Shown: in pieces, positions 17,025 through 26,367 of the stretch
How the letters are laid out: each line of letters opens with the position of its first letter
Numbering within the stretch: position 1 is the stretch's first letter
Source of the DNA: Sphaerisporangium rufum
GTDB lineage: Bacteria; Actinomycetota; Actinomycetes; Streptosporangiales; Streptosporangiaceae
DNA length: 64,000 bases
Assembly: GCF_016863395.1 (NCBI RefSeq)
Contig: NZ_BOOU01000002.1
Location: forward strand, 1 to 64,000
Direction: 5' to 3'
Made by a program: the position numbers and the translations under genes
Notes under the pieces: generated by a model
The model's database searches: none
The model's input: the letters and a program-made list of their open reading frames with translations, nothing else
What the model was told of the DNA's origin: nothing

Positions 17025-18418
17025 CAGGGGTTCTCGTCGCCTTCCACGCGCATCACGCTGGTCACGCCGCGGACGATGTCCAGGCCGCGCAGGTCCTCGA
17101 TCGTGGCCGACAGCGCGGCGTCGCTGGCCCGGTGGCTCACCAGCACCAGCTGGGCGTCGTCACCGCGCCCCTCCTGGCGGACGGTCTGGATCGACACGTC
17201 GTGCCTGGCGAAGATCTCGGCCACCGTGGCGAGCACACCCGGCTTGTCGGCCACGTCCAGCGACACGTGGTAGCGGGTCACCGTCTCGCCCATCGGGTGC
17301 ACCGACAGGTCGGCGTACGTCGACTCCTGCGGCCCGCAGGTGCCGGCCAGCCGGTTGCGGGCGACGGCCACCAGGTCGCCGAGCACCGCCGAGGCGGTGG
17401 GCGCCCCGCCGGCCCCCTTGCCGTAGAACATCAGCTGGCCGCCGGACTCGGCCTCCACGAACACCGCGTTGTAGGCCTCCCGGACACCGGCCAGCGGATG
17501 GCTGCGCGGGATCATCGCCGGGTGCACCCGCACCCCGACCGTCCGCCCGTCGTCGGCGCGGGCGCAGATGGCCAGCAGCTTGATCACGTATCCCATGGCG
17601 TTCGCGCTGGACACGTCGGTCGAGGTGATCTCGGTGATGCCCTCGCGGTGCACGTCGGCGGCGGTGACCCGGGTGTGGAAGGCGAGGCCGGCCAGGATCG
17701 CCGCCTTGGCCGCGGCGTCGAAGCCCTCCACGTCGGCGGTCGGGTCGGCCTCGGCGTATCCCAGCGCCTGGGCCTCCTCCAGCGCGTCGGTGAACGAGGC
17801 GCCGGAGGAGTCCATCTTGTCGAGGATGTAGTTGGTGGTGCCGTTGACGATGCCGAGCACCCGGTGCACCCGGTCGCCGGCCAGCGACTCGCGCAGCGGG
17901 CGCAGCAGCGGGATCGCCCCGGCCACGCTGGCCTCGAAGTAAAGATCGGCGCCGTGCCGCTTGGCCGTCCCGTGCACGGTGGCGCCGTCCTCGGCGAGCA
18001 GCGCCTTGTTCGCGGTGACGACCGACTTGCCCCCGGCCATCGCGGCAAGGATCAGCGACCGGGCCGGCTCGATGCCGCCGATCACCTCGACCACGATGTC
18101 GACGTCCTCCCGGGCGACCAGCCCTTCGGCGTCGGTGGTCAGCAGGGCCGGGTCCACCTCGCCGTCCCGCTTGCGGCCCAGGCGCCGGACGGCGACCCCG
18201 GCGAGCTCCAGCGGAGCGCCGATCCGGGCGGCCAGGTCGTCGGCCTGCTCGCCCATCAGCCGGACGACCTGCGACCCGACCACCCCGCAGCCGAGCAGCG
18301 CGACCCGCAGCGGGCGGCCGGGCTCGCCGGCCCGCTCGTGCCGGCCCCGCCGGACGGCGGGCCCGTCCTGCGCGGACTCCACGCTCACCGCGGGCTCCGC
18401 CGGTGCCACCGGTTTCAC
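17024..18418 (-). CDS. hom: Homoserine dehydrogenase
   Basis: Hom reduces aspartate semialdehyde to homoserine with NAD(P)H, the branch point to threonine and methionine. The 464-residue protein has the Rossmann motif [13 protein letters not shown] (about 39-51), a catalytic domain with [14 protein letters not shown] and [20 protein letters not shown], and a C-terminal ACT domain ([20 protein letters not shown]) expected to give threonine feedback inhibition. The start is GTG at 18418, overlapping the lysA stop as GTGA, so it is translationally coupled to lysA. About 35 N-terminal residues are an unconserved extension. It is followed without gap by two glycosyltransferases. Confidence 0.97.
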   Translation of the reverse strand: MKPVAPAEPAVSVESAQDGPAVRRGRHERAGEPGRPLRVALLGCGVVGSQVVRLMGEQADDLAARIGAPLELAGVAVRRLGRKRDGEVDPALLTTDAEGLVAREDVDIVVEVIGGIEPARSLILAAMAGGKSVVTANKALLAEDGATVHGTAKRHGADLYFEASVAGAIPLLRPLRESLAGDRVHRVLGIVNGTTNYILDKMDSSGASFTDALEEAQALGYAEADPTADVEGFDAAAKAAILAGLAFHTRVTAADVHREGITEITSTDVSSANAMGYVIKLLAICARADDGRTVGVRVHPAMIPRSHPLAGVREAYNAVFVEAESGGQLMFYGKGAGGAPTASAVLGDLVAVARNRLAGTCGPQESTYADLSVHPMGETVTRYHVSLDVADKPGVLATVAEIFARHDVSIQTVRQEGRGDDAQLVLVSHRASDAALSATIEDLRGLDIVRGVTSVMRVEGDENP

Positions 18419-19797
18419 AGTTGCCCCCTAAGCAGGTCGTCCTCGGTCTCCCTCCGCATGATGACCCGGGAGACGCCGTCACGCACCGCCACCACGGCGG
18501 GCTTGGGCAGGTAGTTGTAGTTGTGGGCCAGCGACCGGCAGTAGGCGCCGGTGGCCGGCACCGCGAGCAGGTCGCCGGCGGTGACGTCGCGCGGCAGCCA
18601 GACGTCCCGGACCACGATGTCGCCGCTCTCGCAGTGCTTGCCGACGACCCGCGACAGCATGGGCGGCGCGTCGCTGGACCGGGAGGCCAGCACGCAGCTG
18701 TACTCGGCGCCGTACAGCGAGGTGCGCAGGTTGTCGCTCATGCCGCCGTCCACGCTGACGTAGGTGCGCAACCCCTCGACGTCCTTGACCGTGCCGACCT
18801 CGTAGATCGTCACGCCGCCCGGCCCGGCGATCGTGCGGCCCGGCTCCACGGTGAGCCGGGGCACCGGCAGGCCGGCGTCCTCGCAGACCCGGCTGACGAT
18901 CTGGCGCAGCCCGTCGGCGATCGGCTTGATGTCGGGCGCGTCGTCGGACTCCAGATAGGCGATGCCGTAGCCGCCGCCGAGGTCGAGCTCGGGCAGCACC
19001 ACGCCGTGTTCCTGCTTGATCTGGGTGAGCAGCACGGCCAGCCGCCGGGCCGCCACCTCGAACCCCGCGGTGTCGAAGATCTGGGAGCCGATGTGGGAGT
19101 GCAGGCCGACCAGCTCCAGCTGGGGCAGGGCCAGCACCCGGCGCACCGCCTCGGCCGCGGCGCCGCTGCCGAGCGACAGGCCGAACTTCTGGTCGTCGTG
19201 CGCGGTCGCGATGAACTCGTGGGTGTGCGCCTCGACGCCGGTGGTGACCCGGATCTGCACCTTGGCCCGCACGCCGAGCTCCTCGGCCAGGTAGCCGACC
19301 CGGGCGATCTCGTCGAACGAGTCGACCACGATGCGCCCGACGCCGGCCCGCAGGGCCCGCTCCAGCTCGGCCGGCGACTTGTTGTTGCCGTGCATCGCGA
19401 TGCGCTCGGGCGGGAAGCCGACGCTGAGCGCCACGGCCAGCTCGCCGCTGCTGCACACGTCCAGGCCGAGCCCCTCCTGGTCGACCCAGCGGGCGACCTC
19501 CTTGCACAGGAAGGCCTTGCCCGCGTAGTAGACGTCGTCGCCGTGGAAGGCGGCCTTGAAGTCGCGGCAGCGCGAGCGGAAGTCGGCCTCGTCGACGACG
19601 TACAGCGGCGTGCCGTACTCGCGGGCGAGGTCGCGGACGTCGGCGCCGGCGATGACGATCGTCCCGTCCCGGCGGGCGGAGTTCCGCGGCCAGATGGCGG
19701 GCACGAGCGAGTTGAGGTCGGCGGGAGCCTGCGGAGGGCGCTCTTCGGGCAGCACGTCCGCGTGGCGGTCACCGGCCGGGTGGGCGAATCGACTCAC
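18415..19797 (-). CDS. lysA: Diaminopimelate decarboxylase
   Basis: LysA makes L-lysine by decarboxylating meso-diaminopimelate using PLP. It is a 460-residue fold-type III decarboxylase. The cofactor lysine (K94) is in [13 protein letters not shown], and further conserved segments are [22 protein letters not shown]-type [25 protein letters not shown] and [20 protein letters not shown]. The preferred start is GTG at 19797 ([17 protein letters not shown]), the usual actinomycete N-terminus. The upstream TTG at 19845 is possible, but the added residues are not conserved. It heads a lysA-hom-GT-GT transcription unit. Confidence 0.96.
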   Translation of the reverse strand: MSRFAHPAGDRHADVLPEERPPQAPADLNSLVPAIWPRNSARRDGTIVIAGADVRDLAREYGTPLYVVDEADFRSRCRDFKAAFHGDDVYYAGKAFLCKEVARWVDQEGLGLDVCSSGELAVALSVGFPPERIAMHGNNKSPAELERALRAGVGRIVVDSFDEIARVGYLAEELGVRAKVQIRVTTGVEAHTHEFIATAHDDQKFGLSLGSGAAAEAVRRVLALPQLELVGLHSHIGSQIFDTAGFEVAARRLAVLLTQIKQEHGVVLPELDLGGGYGIAYLESDDAPDIKPIADGLRQIVSRVCEDAGLPVPRLTVEPGRTIAGPGGVTIYEVGTVKDVEGLRTYVSVDGGMSDNLRTSLYGAEYSCVLASRSSDAPPMLSRVVGKHCESGDIVVRDVWLPRDVTAGDLLAVPATGAYCRSLAHNYNYLPKPAVVAVRDGVSRVIMRRETEDDLLRGQL

Positions 19798-19924
19798 CTG
19801 AACGAGGCTATCCGACCCGGTGATCCCGCCGCGCCCGCTGCTCAACCTGCGAGACGGCCGGCTGAAAGATCTTCCGGGCGGACCGGCGGACAGCGTACCG
19901 TTTTCAGCCCTTTGCCGGTTTTAA

Positions 19925-20785
19925 CTAGATTTTGCGGGGAGGGGGGACCCCCAGCTCCGCCATCCCCTCCCCCAGAACCCGGCGGACCGCCCGCGCCTGC
20001 CACCGGCGCGCGACGTGCACGCCGGCCGCCGGCTCGTCCCCGGACGGCAGCGCGGGCGCGTGCTCGAAGGCGTAGTGGTACGCCAGCGCGAGCCGCTCCA
20101 GGTACGCCCGCCGGGACGGATCGCGCCGCGCCCGCCGGCTCGGCACCTCGGCCAGCAGCCGCACCACCGCCCGATCATGCGGACCGGCCAGCTCCTCGCC
20201 GCGGAACCCCGCCGCGCCCTCGGCGGCCCGGGCCGGCTCGTCCCCGAGGGAACCCGCGCCGGGCGCGGCGGCCGCCAGATCCCGCGCCCAGCGGGCCACC
20301 CATCCGGCGCGCACGTAGGCGTACCTGACCACGAAGCCCGGGTTGTCCCAGGTCCGCGGGAAGTCCGGCCACCACTCCTCCACCGGCCCGCCCGCCGCCG
20401 GCACCGGCATCGGCCCGCCGGTCACCGGCACGACCGGCTCCGGCCCGTTCCGCGCGCCGGCGCGCCAGCCCGCCCGCGTCCCGGATTCCGGCTCGAGTTC
20501 CGGTTCCGGTTCCGGCTCGGGTTCCGGTTCCGGTTTCGGCTCGGCGAGGATCTCCCGGACGATGTCGCCGGGCACCGCGGGCTCGATGAGCAGCAGGCCG
20601 TCCGCCCGGACCCGCACCGCCCGCACCTCCGGCAGGGCGCGCAGCCGCGCCGCCAGCTCCCCGGCCGCCGCGGGCCAGGCGCCGCCGCCCCGCGCCAGGG
20701 CCGCCGCCGAGACGTACACCGCCGCGCGCTCCCACGACCCGCCAGGCGCCGGCGGCGCACCCAGCACCGCCGTCACCGCCCCCAT
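19925..20785 (-). CDS. ArgS-related anticodon-binding protein (NrtL-like)
   Basis: A 286-residue protein resembling the accessory regions and DALR anticodon-binding domain of arginyl-tRNA synthetase without its catalytic core. It occupies the place next to lysA where many actinomycetes keep argS-like or nrtL genes. The N-terminal part (about 1-90) resembles an ArgS additional domain. A (PE)n linker of about 18 residues follows, then the C-terminal helical DALR-like domain (RLALAYHYAFEHAPALPSGD). The start is ATG at 20785 with GGAGGG upstream. There are no HIGH or KMSKS motifs, so it cannot aminoacylate. Its biochemical role is unknown; tRNA-related regulation is inference. Confidence 0.75.
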   Translation of the reverse strand: MGAVTAVLGAPPAPGGSWERAAVYVSAAALARGGGAWPAAAGELAARLRALPEVRAVRVRADGLLLIEPAVPGDIVREILAEPKPEPEPEPEPEPELEPESGTRAGWRAGARNGPEPVVPVTGGPMPVPAAGGPVEEWWPDFPRTWDNPGFVVRYAYVRAGWVARWARDLAAAAPGAGSLGDEPARAAEGAAGFRGEELAGPHDRAVVRLLAEVPSRRARRDPSRRAYLERLALAYHYAFEHAPALPSGDEPAAGVHVARRWQARAVRRVLGEGMAELGVPPPRKI

Positions 20786-20904
20786 GAACACCCTCCGCAG
20801 CCTACCGGCCACCCGGCCGCCACGACCGTCTCCCAGAACCGGGCGCACCTCACCCGGGCGCCGTAGGCTGGGCGCCAGCAGCGGACATCGACGAGGAGAT
20901 CCTG

Positions 20905-21531
20905 GTGAAGGCACTGCCGGACGACAGCTGGCTTCGCAAGATCCGCCCGCAGCCCGCGCAGGTGACCGCCGAGGAGTACGAGCAGCTGCCCGAGGAGATC
21001 GCGAGGGCGATCGAGATCGTCGACGGCCACGTCGTCTACTGCGCGGCACCGACGCCGAACCACCAGACGGCCGGACGGCGGCTGGCCAACATGCTGGAGC
21101 GCCATGCCCGTGCCGTGATGGCGCAGGGGCACGAGTGCCTGACCGTGAACAACGACGTCGACCTGCGGTTGCGGGACGTCCCGCTGCTGAACCGGCGCCC
21201 CGACGTGGCGCTCTACCGATGCCTCGACGAGGAACGCGGCGAGCGGCTCCGCGCCGAGCACGCGCTGCTGGTGGTCGAGATCGTCTCGCCCGGTTCAGAG
21301 ACGCAGGATACGACCGACAAGCTGGGCGAGTACGCCAAGGCGGGCATCCCGCACTACTGGATCGTCCGCCTGGACCGCACCGGCGTCTCGATCATCGAGC
21401 GTTACCGGCTGGACCGCGCGTCCATGCTCTACAAGCACGTCGGCACCTTCATGAAGGACGAGCCCGGGGGCCCCCCGAGCATCGCCAATCCCATCCCGAT
21501 GGTGATCGACTGGTCCGACCTGCTGTTCTGA
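20905..21531 (+). CDS. Uma2-family (DUF820) endonuclease-fold protein
   Basis: A 208-residue protein of the Uma2/DUF820 family, which has a PD-(D/E)XK-like restriction-endonuclease fold and is abundant in cyanobacteria and actinomycetes. Seen motifs are VTAEEYEQLPE, then IEIVDGHVVY, RRPDVALYRCLDE (the Asp of the putative active site) and HALLVVEIVSPGS with a D/E-x-K-like segment (VVEIVSPGSETQDTTDKLGE). GTG at 20905 follows a GAGGAG site. It is divergent from the nrtL-like gene and stands alone. Family members are suspected to be mobile or self-limiting genes, but activity is rarely shown. Fold assignment is good, function uncertain. Confidence 0.85.
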   Translation: MKALPDDSWLRKIRPQPAQVTAEEYEQLPEEIARAIEIVDGHVVYCAAPTPNHQTAGRRLANMLERHARAVMAQGHECLTVNNDVDLRLRDVPLLNRRPDVALYRCLDEERGERLRAEHALLVVEIVSPGSETQDTTDKLGEYAKAGIPHYWIVRLDRTGVSIIERYRLDRASMLYKHVGTFMKDEPGGPPSIANPIPMVIDWSDLLF

Positions 21532-21609
21532 CGGGCCGCGGGATCGACGGAGGTCTCCGCCGATCGCTAGAGTCGTCCGGAAGATCCATTGACTCACCCG
21601 GGAGGAAGC

Positions 21610-22242
21610 ATGAGCTCGGGACCGCAGGTGCTGGCGTTCGCCGGGGTGGTGCTGCTGGGCGCGATGTCCCCCGGCCCGGACTTCGCGGTGGTGGTCCGCC
21701 GCTCGGCGCTGTCCGGCCGGCACCGGGGCATGGCCGCGGCGGTGGGCGTCGCCGCGGGCGTCTTCGTCTGGGCCGCGGCGGCGGCGACCGGAGTCGCCGC
21801 CCTGGTCGCCGCCTCGGCCTTCGCGTTCACCGCCGTGAAGATCGTCGGCGCCGCCTACCTGTTCTACCTGGGGATCCGATCCCTGCACGCCGCGACCCGC
21901 CGCCGGCAGGCCGCGCCGGAGCCGACGGGCGGGTCCGGGGACGGCGGGTGGGCGGCGTTCCGGGAAGGGCTGCTCTGCAACGTGCTCAACCCCAAGGCGG
22001 CGGTGTTCTTCCTGGCGCTCATGCCGCAGTTCGTGTCCGCGGACGCGTCGCTCGCCGACACGCTGGCGCTGTCGGCCGCCGGGCTCGCCGCCGCGCTGGC
22101 CTGGTTCCTGGCGGTGGCCAATCTGGTGGGCGCGCTGCGCCGGCTGTTCGCCCGGCCGGCCGCGCGCCGGGCGATCGACGCCGTCTCAGGCGCCGCGCTG
22201 ATCGCCCTCGGCGTCCGCCTGGTCACCACCTCGCGCACCTGA
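21610..22242 (+). CDS. LysE/RhtB-family amino-acid exporter
   Basis: A 210-residue inner-membrane protein with about five to six hydrophobic helices. The family signature is GAMSPGPDFAVVVRRSALSG near residues 16-37 and CNVLNPKAAVFFLALMPQF in the middle. LysE/RhtB proteins export amino acids or their analogues in exchange for protons. The start is ATG at 21610, directly behind GGAGGAAGC; an earlier in-frame TTG lacks a ribosome binding site. It stands between the Uma2 gene and the transporter operon and is probably monocistronic. The substrate cannot be predicted from sequence. Confidence 0.88.
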   Translation: MSSGPQVLAFAGVVLLGAMSPGPDFAVVVRRSALSGRHRGMAAAVGVAAGVFVWAAAAATGVAALVAASAFAFTAVKIVGAAYLFYLGIRSLHAATRRRQAAPEPTGGSGDGGWAAFREGLLCNVLNPKAAVFFLALMPQFVSADASLADTLALSAAGLAAALAWFLAVANLVGALRRLFARPAARRAIDAVSGAALIALGVRLVTTSRT

Positions 22243-22438
22243 CCTCACTCCGCCACCGCCCGGGCACCCGGACCGGTCCGTTCCGGTTCCAGGAAGCCGG
22301 GCGCGTGTCGTCCGCCGTGCCCCGGCGAGTCCCCGCCGCTCGCGGGTGGCGTACGGCAGTCCGGTTCGCAGGCCCGTACCGCCGCGGCCGATCGGACGGT
22401 TTCCACCTCAGCGTCACCATGGATATATCAATAACCGC

Positions 22439-22461
22439 ATAGCTTCACCTCGAAAAGCTAT
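22439..22461. promoter_or_regulatory. Dyad in the promoter region of the MHS transporter operon
   Basis: ATAGCTT (22439-22445) and AAGCTAT (22455-22461) are perfect inverted arms separated by nine bases. They lie in an unusually AT-rich patch (about 22420-22475) within the 331-base gap 22243-22573, about 113 bases ahead of the transporter start. The low GC content in this genome marks a promoter, and the dyad is a likely operator. The protein that binds it is unknown; the LysR gene at 33833 is one candidate. Confidence 0.5.
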
Positions 22462-22573
22462 TTGACCCGCATATCTCCCGGTTCACAGACTGACTCCATC
22501 ACCGGAACCGACGTGAACCTCGGGGGGCGGCCACCGGGCCGCAACGTGTCGGCGTCAAAGAAGGGAGGGAGCT

Positions 22574-23929
22574 ATGAGCGACTCCACCCGTACGCATTCG
22601 AGGGCTCCTCGGTCGAAGGCCAACAAGGTCGCGTTCGCCAGCCTGATCGGCACCACGATGGAGTGGTACGACTTCTATCTCTACGGCACCGCCGCCGCAC
22701 TGGTGTTCAACAAACAGTTCTTCTCGTCGCTCAGCCCCACCTCCGGAACGCTCGCCTCGTTCGCGACGTTCGCCGTCGGGTTCCTCGCGCGCCCGCTCGG
22801 CGGGATCATCTTCGGGCACTTCGGCGACCGGGTCGGCCGGAAGGCCACCTTGGTCGTCTCATTGCTCGTCATGGGGCTCGCGTCGACCATGATCGGGCTG
22901 CTGCCCACCTACGCCGACATAGGACTCTGGGCCCCGGTGCTGCTGGTCGCGCTGCGGCTGCTTCAGGGCATCGGCCTCGGCGGCGAGACCAGCGGCGCGG
23001 TGCTCATGTCCGTCGAGCACGCCCCCAGCGCCCGCAGCAACTTCTTCGGCGGGTTCCCGCAGATGGGGGTACCGGCCGGCCTGGTGCTGGCGAATCTGGT
23101 GTATTTCGCGGCGACATCCCTGTCGACGGCGGAATCGTTCACCACCTGGGTCTGGCGGGTGCCGTTCGTCCTGAGCATCGTCCTGGTCGCCATCGGGCTG
23201 GTCATCCGGCTGCGCCTCACCGAATCGCCGAGCTTCAGTGCCGTCCGGGAAAAGGACGAACTGGTCGACATACCCGGGTGGGCCGCCCTGAAAGGCCACT
23301 GGCCCAAGATCATCGCAACCGTGCTGATGGTCACCGCCGCGTCCTCCTGCTCCTACGTCTTCACCGTGTTCTCGCTCTCGTACGGTTCGGCGAACCTGGG
23401 ACTGGACCGCCAGACGCTCCTGCTCGGCGTCACCATCGGCAGCGTGCTGTGGCTGCTGTCCATCCCGTTCTGGTCGCGCGCCGCCGACCGGTACGGGCGC
23501 CGGCGGATCTTCCTGTTCGGATCGGTCGTGCTGCTGCTGGCGGCCGCCGCCTACTTCCCCATCTTCAACATCGGCACCACCCTGACGGCCGGCGTGGCGT
23601 TCCTCTGCATGGCGTTGACCACGCCGATCTCCCATGCGCTTCAGGGCAGCATCATGGCCGACGTCTTCCCGGCGGCGATGCGCTACTCCGGCATGGGGAT
23701 CATCCTCGGGCTCGGCTCGCTCATCGGCGGCACCGCGCCGCTGATCGCCACCGCCCTGTTCGCCGGCGCCGGGACGACGACCCCGGTCACCCTCTATCTG
23801 GTCGGCATCTGCACGACCAGCCTCGTCGCCGCGATCGTGCTCTTCCGGCTGGCGCCCGGTATCGACAAGGGTCAGCATCTCGGGGCGCCGATCCCCGGGC
23901 CGGCCCGCGACCCCCAGCCGACCGTCTGA
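22574..23929 (+). CDS. MFS transporter, metabolite:H+ symporter (MHS) family
   Basis: A 451-residue transporter with 12 predicted membrane helices. The N-terminal MHS hallmark TTMEWYDFYLYGTAAALVF is present, as are the MFS loop motif GHFGDRVGRKATLV and the LRLLQGIGLGGETSGA segment. The family takes up organic acids such as shikimate, proline/betaine, alpha-ketoglutarate or aromatic acids with protons. GGGAGGGAGCT lies immediately before the ATG. It is followed after 89 bases by a flavoprotein and converges on the 3-hydroxyanthranilate operon, so import of an aromatic acid for that pathway is a reasonable inference. The exact substrate is unproven. Confidence 0.88.
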   Translation: MSDSTRTHSRAPRSKANKVAFASLIGTTMEWYDFYLYGTAAALVFNKQFFSSLSPTSGTLASFATFAVGFLARPLGGIIFGHFGDRVGRKATLVVSLLVMGLASTMIGLLPTYADIGLWAPVLLVALRLLQGIGLGGETSGAVLMSVEHAPSARSNFFGGFPQMGVPAGLVLANLVYFAATSLSTAESFTTWVWRVPFVLSIVLVAIGLVIRLRLTESPSFSAVREKDELVDIPGWAALKGHWPKIIATVLMVTAASSCSYVFTVFSLSYGSANLGLDRQTLLLGVTIGSVLWLLSIPFWSRAADRYGRRRIFLFGSVVLLLAAAAYFPIFNIGTTLTAGVAFLCMALTTPISHALQGSIMADVFPAAMRYSGMGIILGLGSLIGGTAPLIATALFAGAGTTTPVTLYLVGICTTSLVAAIVLFRLAPGIDKGQHLGAPIPGPARDPQPTV

Positions 23930-24018
23930 CCCCTCCACGACCGTGGCGGGCCGGGCCGGGTGCCGGCGGGCCCGGCCCGTCACGTTGACCGACCTTTTCC
24001 GTGAAAGGATTACTACAC

Positions 24019-25227
24019 ATGGTGGACATACTCATCATCGGTGGCGGATTCGCCGGGGTGTGGAGCGCCGCAGCCGCGGCCAGGGTGCGCGCGGAGACCG
24101 GCTCGGACCTGTCGATCACCCTGATCGCCCCCGGCAAGGATCTGGTCATCCGGCCACGGCTGTACGAGGCCGACCCGGACCGGATGCGGGTGCCGCTGGA
24201 CCGCTTCCTGACGCCGATCGGTGTGCGCCACGTGCCGGCGACCGTGTCGTCCATCGACGCCGGGAACCGGACCGTGACGGCGATCGACCGGGGCGGCCGG
24301 CCGCTGGATTTCCGCTACCGGCGGTTGGTGCTGGCCACCGGCAGCCGGTTGCGGCCCGCCGGCATTCCCGGTGCCGAACATCTCCATGACGTGGACACCA
24401 TCGAGCGGGCGGTCGCCCTGGATCGTCATCTGCGCGGCCTTCCCGAAGGCCCCGGCCGCCGGACCGCCGTGGTCGTGGGAGCCGGGTTCACCGGTCTGGA
24501 GGTGGCCACCGAACTGGCCGGCCGGCTGGCCGCCCTCGCGGATCCGGCCGACCCGGCGGACCGTCCGCGAGTGGTGCTGGTCGAACGCGCCGGCGAGATC
24601 GGCCCGGATCTCGGCCCCGGCCCCCGGCCCGCCATCGCCGCCGCTCTGGACCGGCTGGGAATCGAGGTCCGGCTGGGGCAGAGCATCGCCTCGGTGGCAC
24701 CCGGCGCCGTGTCGTTCACCGATGGCACCGAACTGGCGGCGGACACGGTCATCTGGACGGCGGGCGTGCAGGCGAGCCCGTTGACCGCGCAGATCCCGGG
24801 CCGGCGGGACGCCCTCGGACGGTTGCAGGTGGACGGGCACCTCCATGTCCCGGAGGCCCCCGGCGTTCTGGCGGCCGGCGACACCGCCGCGGCCACCGCC
24901 GAACCGGGACACCTGGTGCTGCAGTGCTGCCAGCACGCCATCCCTCTCGGCAAGTACGCGGGCCACAACGCGGCGGCCGGCCTGCTCGGCCTGCCGCTCG
25001 CGACGTTCGACCCCGCCCCGTACGCGACCTGCGTCGACCTCGGCGGTGCGGGAGCGGTGCTGACCAGCGGCTGGGAGCGGACCGTGCTGAGCACCGGCGA
25101 CGCGGCGAAGCAACGAAAGATCGCCACGAACCAGGAACGGATCTACCCGCCGCTCGACGACGCCGCCGAGATCCTGCGCGCCGCCGACTACCGCGTGGGG
25201 ATCCGCCCGCCGGCCGCCCGGATCTGA
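24019..25227 (+). CDS. NDH-2-like FAD-dependent NAD(P)H oxidoreductase
   Basis: A 402-residue flavoprotein of the pyridine nucleotide-disulfide oxidoreductase class, closest in layout to type II NADH dehydrogenases. The FAD-binding motif is DILIIGGGFAGVWSA at the N-terminus, a second dinucleotide motif is TAVVVGAGFTGLEVATELAG (about 155-175), and APGVLAAGDTAAA is the FAD-pyrophosphate GD motif. I see no redox-active CxxC. The ATG at 24019 is chosen because GAAAGGAT lies nine bases upstream; a GTG at 24001 would precede that site. It is probably cotranscribed with the MHS transporter. It could reoxidise NADH made by the two dehydrogenases of the facing catabolic operon, but this is inference. 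Confidence 0.85.
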   Translation: MVDILIIGGGFAGVWSAAAAARVRAETGSDLSITLIAPGKDLVIRPRLYEADPDRMRVPLDRFLTPIGVRHVPATVSSIDAGNRTVTAIDRGGRPLDFRYRRLVLATGSRLRPAGIPGAEHLHDVDTIERAVALDRHLRGLPEGPGRRTAVVVGAGFTGLEVATELAGRLAALADPADPADRPRVVLVERAGEIGPDLGPGPRPAIAAALDRLGIEVRLGQSIASVAPGAVSFTDGTELAADTVIWTAGVQASPLTAQIPGRRDALGRLQVDGHLHVPEAPGVLAAGDTAAATAEPGHLVLQCCQHAIPLGKYAGHNAAAGLLGLPLATFDPAPYATCVDLGGAGAVLTSGWERTVLSTGDAAKQRKIATNQERIYPPLDDAAEILRAADYRVGIRPPAARI

Positions 25228-25304
25228 GCCGCCCCGGGCGGCCGGGCCCTCCGCCCGGCCGCCCTCGCGCGGACCGGACCGGCCGCCCCCACATACCGCG
25301 AGAT

Positions 25305-25347
25305 AGCACGAGGTCCCCTGCCGATCCTCGGCAGGGGACCTCGTGCT
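25305..25347. terminator. Very strong bidirectional terminator (20-bp stem, 3-base loop)
   Basis: AGCACGAGGTCCCCTGCCGA (25305-25324) is followed after TCC by its exact complement (25328-25347). This 20-bp perfect stem fills the gap between the convergent flavoprotein gene and the catabolic operon, ending seven bases before the aldolase stop. It can terminate both transcripts. Confidence 0.9.
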
Positions 25348-25353
25348 CGTCGC

Positions 25354-26367
25354 TCACGTCCGGGACTTCACCAGGTCGAGCGCCACGTCGACGATCATGT
25401 CCTCCTGGCCGCCCACCATCCCGCGCCGGCCGACCTCGACCAGGATGTCGCGGGCCGGCAGGCCGTATCGCCGGGCGGCGTCCTCGGCGTGCCGCAGGAA
25501 GCTGGAATAGACGCCGGCATAGCCGAGGGTGAGGGTCTCCCGGTCCACCTGGACGGGACGGTTCTGCAGCGGGCGTACGAGATCGTCGGCCGCGTCCATC
25601 AGGGCGAAGACGTCACAGCCGTGCGCCCAGCCCATCAGGTCGGCCACCGCGACGAACGCCTCCAGCGGGCAGTTCCCGGCTCCGGCGCCCATCCCGGCGA
25701 GCGACGCGTCGACGCGCCGGACGCCGCTCTCCACCGCGACGACCGAGTTGGCGACGCCGAGGCCGAGGTTGTGATGGGCGTGCACGCCGATCTCGGTGTC
25801 CGGGTCGAGCACGTCCCGGTAGGCGCGGATCCGCTGCCGGATGCCGTCCATCGTCAGGCGCCCGCCCGAGTCGGTGACGTAGACGCAGTGCGCTCCGTAC
25901 GATTCCATCAGCCTGGCCTGCCGGGCCAGCTCCTCGGGCGGCGCCAGGTGCGCCATCATCAAAAACCCGGCCACGTCCATGCCGAGTTCGCGGGCCGCCG
26001 CGATGTGCTGCGCCGCGACGTCCGCCTCGGTGCAGTGGGTGGCGACCCGGACGGAGCGAACGCCCAGCCGGTGCGCGCGCCGCAGGTCGGCGACCGTGCC
26101 GATTCCGGGAAGCAGCAGGGCGGTCAGCGTGGCCCGGGAGACCACCTCGGCCGCCGCCGCGATCCATTCCTCGTCATCGTGGGCGCCGGGACCGTAGTTG
26201 ACGCTGGAGCCGGCCAGTCCGTCGCCGTGGGTCACCTCGATCGCGTCCACCCCGGCGGCGTCCAGGGCGGCGGCGATCGCCCGGACCTCGTCGACCGTGT
26301 AGCGGTGGCGGACGGCGTGCATGCCGTCCCGCAGGGTCACGTCCTGCACGAAGATTCGATCCGTCAT
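25354..26367 (-). CDS. dmpG: 4-hydroxy-2-oxovalerate aldolase
   Basis: This aldolase splits 4-hydroxy-2-oxovalerate into pyruvate and acetaldehyde and channels the aldehyde to its partner dehydrogenase. The 337-residue protein is a DRE-TIM metallolyase: it has [20 protein letters not shown] with the metal-binding Asp and catalytic His, the [20 protein letters not shown] metal site, and the C-terminal dehydrogenase-interaction region. The ATG at 26367 shares one base with the dmpF stop (TGATG); a GTG one codon earlier is equally possible. It is the last gene of the catabolic operon and ends at the strong terminator. Confidence 0.95.
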   Translation of the reverse strand: MTDRIFVQDVTLRDGMHAVRHRYTVDEVRAIAAALDAAGVDAIEVTHGDGLAGSSVNYGPGAHDDEEWIAAAAEVVSRATLTALLLPGIGTVADLRRAHRLGVRSVRVATHCTEADVAAQHIAAARELGMDVAGFLMMAHLAPPEELARQARLMESYGAHCVYVTDSGGRLTMDGIRQRIRAYRDVLDPDTEIGVHAHHNLGLGVANSVVAVESGVRRVDASLAGMGAGAGNCPLEAFVAVADLMGWAHGCDVFALMDAADDLVRPLQNRPVQVDRETLTLGYAGVYSSFLRHAEDAARRYGLPARDILVEVGRRGMVGGQEDMIVDVALDLVKSRT

